64,000 nt of DNA. Origin: CAVRCT01 sp963719645 (GTDB lineage: Bacteria; Pseudomonadota; Gammaproteobacteria; DSM-16500). Positions 61,348 to 64,000 of this stretch are shown here, in pieces (the stretch's first letter is position 1; each line of letters starts with the position of its first letter). The stretch lies in NCBI GenBank assembly GCA_963719645.1, contig CAVRCT010000005.1, positions 186,001 through 250,000 on the forward strand, in the 5' to 3' direction. The notes below the pieces were generated by a model, which searched no databases, was not told the DNA's origin, and saw nothing but the letters and a program-made list of their open reading frames with translations. A program made the position numbers and the translations under genes.

Positions 61348-62081
61348 AAGGCAATACTCCGGAAAGAAAATTTGCGCAAGGTGTAGTAACTTAATACTTG
61401 CAAACAATTCATCAGCGATTTTCCACTCACACGTGGCGAAGGACTGCTGTATTGAATGGGAATTTCAAGTTGTGGATAGTGACGCAATAAATAACGAACT
61501 TCAGTTTGATAAAAATGCGCGGTGGAGCGAAAGGAATAATCCAGCATTTTTTTGACAATGGGTCGACGAAAACCTTGATACCCTGAGGTCATGTCTTTCA
61601 AGTGTGCGCCTAAAAATAATTTAGCTAGCCACGTACCTATATTAGATAAAAACCGCCGTTTCCATGGTGAATCCGTATTGGATCCGCCAGCAATATTGCG
61701 CGAGCCAAATGCGCAATCGTATTGCTGAGTTAACGCGGCTAAAAACAACGGTAAACTGGCAGGGTCATGTGATAAGCCACCGTCCATTTCAATGATGAAG
61801 TCATGGCCATTTTCGTAGGCTGTTCGCAAACCGCGGCGATAGGCATCCACGACATTTTTATTCTCTGGGGCATAAAGGGTGACAAAACGTTTATCCTGCT
61901 GACTTAATGCTTGGCAAAGGCTCAGCGTATTATCACGTGATGCACGATCAATAATGAAATAAACCGTACCGCTGCCAATGTTATCTAATGCAGTGGTAAG
62001 TGATGCTACAAAAACAGGTAAATCTTGTTCTTCATTTGCAAGTGGAATGGCAACTGCAAAATTAATGGGATGTTCTTTCAT
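61344..62081 (-). CDS. family 2 glycosyltransferase (polyprenol-phosphate sugar transferase-like)
   Basis: 245 residues. GT-A fold: FAVAIPLANEEQDLPVFVAS at the start, DRASRDNTLSL, YRRGLRTAYENGHDFIIEMDGGLSHDPASLP with the DxD site near 100, AFGSRNIAGGSNTDSPWKR, and LKDMTSGYQGFRR. It resembles dolichol/undecaprenyl-phosphate mannosyltransferases. It could make the lipid-linked donor for the GT-C-like protein at 58014. It overlaps the STELLO-like gene by 4 bases. Confidence 0.87.
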   Translation of the reverse strand: MKEHPINFAVAIPLANEEQDLPVFVASLTTALDNIGSGTVYFIIDRASRDNTLSLCQALSQQDKRFVTLYAPENKNVVDAYRRGLRTAYENGHDFIIEMDGGLSHDPASLPLFLAALTQQYDCAFGSRNIAGGSNTDSPWKRRFLSNIGTWLAKLFLGAHLKDMTSGYQGFRRPIVKKMLDYSFRSTAHFYQTEVRYLLRHYPQLEIPIQYSSPSPRVSGKSLMNCLQVLSYYTLRKFSFRSIAL

Positions 62082-62092
62082 GCGTGAACTCT

Positions 62093-63076
62093 TCAGGTTG
62101 TGACAGCTTCAGTGGCGTTTGCTGCCACTTGTGCCGCTATCCATTGATACGTTTTGATTAAACCTTCTTGTAACGGTTTGCTAGGTTTCCATTGCAGTTT
62201 TTCAGCGATTAATCTGTTATCGGAATTTCTTCCGCGTACGCCGGTTGGACCCGGTACGTTTTTAATCTGCAATGGCTTATTGGCAATTTGCATAATTAAT
62301 CGAGCTAACTCATTAATCGCGATCATTTCTTCCGAACCAATATTAACAGGGCCTGACCAATCAGAATCCATCAAGCGTCTTAATCCTTCGATGCATTCAT
62401 CAATATATAAATAGGAACGAGTTTGCTTGCCATCGCCCCAAATTTCAATGTCACTGCCTGAGCGAGCTTCTGCCACTTTTCGGCATAACGCAGCGGGTGA
62501 TTTTTCTCTGCCATCTTTCCAGCTTCCCTCTGGGCCAAAAATATTATGCAACCGCGCAATTTTGACATTCATTCCGTGACACCGTTGATGTGCGAGATAT
62601 AAGCGTTCGCTAAATAATTTTTCCCAACCGTAGTCACTGTCGGGGGCAGCTGGATAGGCGGAATCCTCGGCTGTTTTAGGATTCAGCGGATCTAATTGGT
62701 TATAGTCTGGATAAATGCATGCAGAGGAAGTATAGAGAATGCGTTGAATATGTTTGCCTTGGCAGGCGCTTAATATATTTAAATTGATTAAGGCGGAGTT
62801 GGATAGGATATCGGCATCATTCTCACCGACAAACACAAAACCGGCGCCACCCATGTCGGCTGCTAATTGATACACTTCATCATAATCGCGATCAACGGCT
62901 TGTCGGCAAATATCAGGATTACGTAAATCACCTTGGAGGAATTCATCGGCTTGATTTTTCGCATAGAGATCGTGATGCAAATCGACACCTTTGACCCAGT
63001 AACCGGTCTTTTTTAAATGACTGACAAGATGATGCCCGATAAATCCATCGGCTCCGCAGACTAGCGCTGTTTTCAT
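62093..63076 (-). CDS. GDP-mannose 3,5-epimerase-like NAD-dependent epimerase
   Basis: 327 residues from the ATG at 63076 with AAGGAG eight bases upstream. Extended SDR: GADGFIGHHL (NAD loop), YQLAADMGGAGF, YTSSACIYPDYNQL, and YxxxK in SDYGWEKLFSERLY. Blocks IARLHNIFGPEGSWKDGREK, GDGKQTRSYLYIDECIEG, VNIGSEEMIAINELARLI and PGPTGVRGRNSDN closely follow plant GDP-mannose 3,5-epimerase, which yields GDP-L-galactose and GDP-L-gulose. First gene of the three-gene glycan operon. Confidence 0.88.
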   Translation of the reverse strand: MKTALVCGADGFIGHHLVSHLKKTGYWVKGVDLHHDLYAKNQADEFLQGDLRNPDICRQAVDRDYDEVYQLAADMGGAGFVFVGENDADILSNSALINLNILSACQGKHIQRILYTSSACIYPDYNQLDPLNPKTAEDSAYPAAPDSDYGWEKLFSERLYLAHQRCHGMNVKIARLHNIFGPEGSWKDGREKSPAALCRKVAEARSGSDIEIWGDGKQTRSYLYIDECIEGLRRLMDSDWSGPVNIGSEEMIAINELARLIMQIANKPLQIKNVPGPTGVRGRNSDNRLIAEKLQWKPSKPLQEGLIKTYQWIAAQVAANATEAVTT

Positions 63077-63132
63077 TGCGACTTCTCCTTTATATCTATT
63101 GTGCACTTAAGAAAGAGCTGCATCTTGAGCGC

Positions 63133-63283
63133 TTAAGAAAGGGCTGTCATCCTGAGTGCTTTTCGCTCCGAAGGATCTCCCGCAAATTTCTGATGTTCAG
63201 CTAAGTATCTTTCTAAGCAACACGCTGCCTTATCGGGAGATCCTTCGGAGCGAAAAGCACTCAGGATGACAGCCCTTTCTTAA
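63133..63283. repeat. palindromic element family A, copy A3
   Basis: 151-bp palindrome between the epimerase gene and tgt. Arms TTAAGAAAGGGCTGTCATCC and inverse. Where A1 has GAGCGCTTTT/AAAAGCGCTC, A3 has GAGTGCTTTT/AAAAGCACTC, a paired change. IS110 targets at 63169-63179 and 63237-63247 are intact. The right end overlaps the tgt stop codon (63280-63282). A partial extra arm is at 63109-63132. Confidence 0.9.
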
Positions 63284-64000
63284 ACACCAACGAGCTTAGC
63301 ATGCTCATCTCGAGCGATGCCAGCAGTTTTCATGATCAATTCACGCATTTTTTCGCACACTGTATGCATCACATGAATATTGTGAATACAGGCTAAATTG
63401 CTATATGCGAGCGCTTGTTGTTTGAAAAGAAAATGCAGATAAGAGCGAGAATAATTTTTACACGTATAACACGTACAACTTGCCATAATGGGATTGTTAT
63501 CTTTTGCAAAAATACTTTTCTTAATAAGAATTTTGCCATTCTCTTGTGTCGTATCAAATCGCAGCCAGTCATTCTCTTCAACCAATTCACCACAATAGAG
63601 CGAACCATGACGTGCATTGCGTGTCGGTGCGACGCAATCAAAGATATCAATTCCTTTTGCGACCACATCAATTAAATCTTGCGGGTTCAATCCAACCCCC
63701 ATGGTATAACGCGTTTTATTTTCGGGCAGCAACGGACGTACCCAGTCAATGACTTCAGCCGTTTTTTGCATATCAAAACCAATCACTTCACCACCAATAG
63801 CAATACCATCTAAATTAGCATTGACAATAAATTGCGTACTCTCTTCGCGCAAATCTCGAAAACTGCCGCCTTGAATAATGCCAAAGAGGGCTTGGCGATT
63901 ACCATACTGTGAGTTTGGATTTTTCTGCTGCTCTTCGATGGATTCATAAAGCCAACGATGCGTGCGCTCCATGGCTTGCAATGCTGCTTCACGACCACCG
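63280..64000 (-). CDS. tgt: queuine tRNA-ribosyltransferase, C-terminal part
   Basis: Open to the right edge; about 240 residues visible. TIM-barrel TGT blocks: LFGIIQGGSFRDLREES, GIAIGGEVIGF, RYTMGVGLNPQDLIDVVAKGIDIFDCVAPTRNARHGSLY (catalytic Asp and RNA-binding loop), and the zinc site CTCYTCKNYSRSYLHFLF. It exchanges G34 for preQ1 in tRNAs with GUN anticodons. QueF at 29272 supplies preQ1. The C-terminus ends AKLVGV, with the stop inside repeat A3. Confidence 0.97.
   Translation of the reverse strand, partial: GGREAALQAMERTHRWLYESIEEQQKNPNSQYGNRQALFGIIQGGSFRDLREESTQFIVNANLDGIAIGGEVIGFDMQKTAEVIDWVRPLLPENKTRYTMGVGLNPQDLIDVVAKGIDIFDCVAPTRNARHGSLYCGELVEENDWLRFDTTQENGKILIKKSIFAKDNNPIMASCTCYTCKNYSRSYLHFLFKQQALAYSNLACIHNIHVMHTVCEKMRELIMKTAGIARDEHAKLVGV

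Noticed and set aside
1..64000. tRNA, rRNA or prophage genes
   Set aside because: No T-loop GTTCGAATC-type sequence in a cloverleaf context, no rRNA sequence and no phage structural genes were seen on either strand by eye; a covariance-model scan would settle the tRNA question.

Overview
The window looks like a piece of the chromosome of a gammaproteobacterium of the order Legionellales, closest in feel to the Coxiellaceae/Aquicella side. This is inferred from gene content and order: a dnaA-dnaN-recF-gyrB block, the rpmH-rnpA-yidD-yidC-mnmE and mnmG-rsmG-parA blocks, a suf operon with SufU and SufT, ubiE-ubiJ-ubiB, moderate to low GC, and several eukaryote-like or effector-like proteins (SET domain, Fic, STELLO-type glycosyltransferase, coiled-coil and membrane-hairpin orphans) as expected of an intracellular or amoeba-associated lifestyle. 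The species is not identified.

Layout. 1-5231 (minus): type IV pilus operon (ATPase, inner-membrane platform, two large pilin-like proteins, start of an exported protein). 5400-11768 (minus): gyrB, recF (with a perfect parS site), dnaN, dnaA. 12194-20143 (plus): polA, a membrane protein, ruvX, dsbB, an exported protein, and a cystathionine beta-synthase/gamma-lyase pair, with a minus-strand SET-domain gene tucked in. 20355-24910: two small genes, a PBP4-type peptidase, an orphan with a mitochondrial-looking N-terminus, and a Fic/winged-helix gene under tandem palindromic operators. 24911-38304 (mostly minus): ubiB-ubiJ-ubiE, an aromatic amino acid permease, queF, parA, rsmG, mnmG, mnmE, yidC, yidD, rnpA, rpmH. 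38340-38670: probable oriC. 38692-47364: folC, two orphan proteins, an IS110 element, folKP, folB, an aldo/keto reductase. 47980-57716: an orphan membrane protein, then sufR-B-C-D-S-U-A-T-grxD, then mgtC. 58014-63076 (minus): glycan-related genes including a plant-like GDP-mannose 3,5-epimerase. The window ends in tgt.

The most unusual aspect is the intergenic DNA. Nearly every gap over 100 bases is filled by long, near-perfect palindromic elements of at least seven families (called A to H here), many nested inside one another and some supplying the stop codon of the adjacent gene. One family B copy is inserted in a family C copy with an 11-base direct duplication. B elements show compensatory changes that keep their hairpins paired. 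The IS110 element is inserted in an A repeat, and its 204-base leader appears to encode a complete bridge RNA: guide segments matching both sides of the A-repeat target and both ends of the element can be read off directly, with a CT core. This makes the A repeats dispersed landing pads for an RNA-guided recombinase.

Functionally, the ori-proximal housekeeping genes (replication, tRNA modification, membrane insertion, Fe-S assembly, ubiquinone, folate, queuosine) are ordinary. The pilus, MgtC-like protein, Fic protein, SET protein, orphan proteins and glycan cassette form the accessory, host-facing part.
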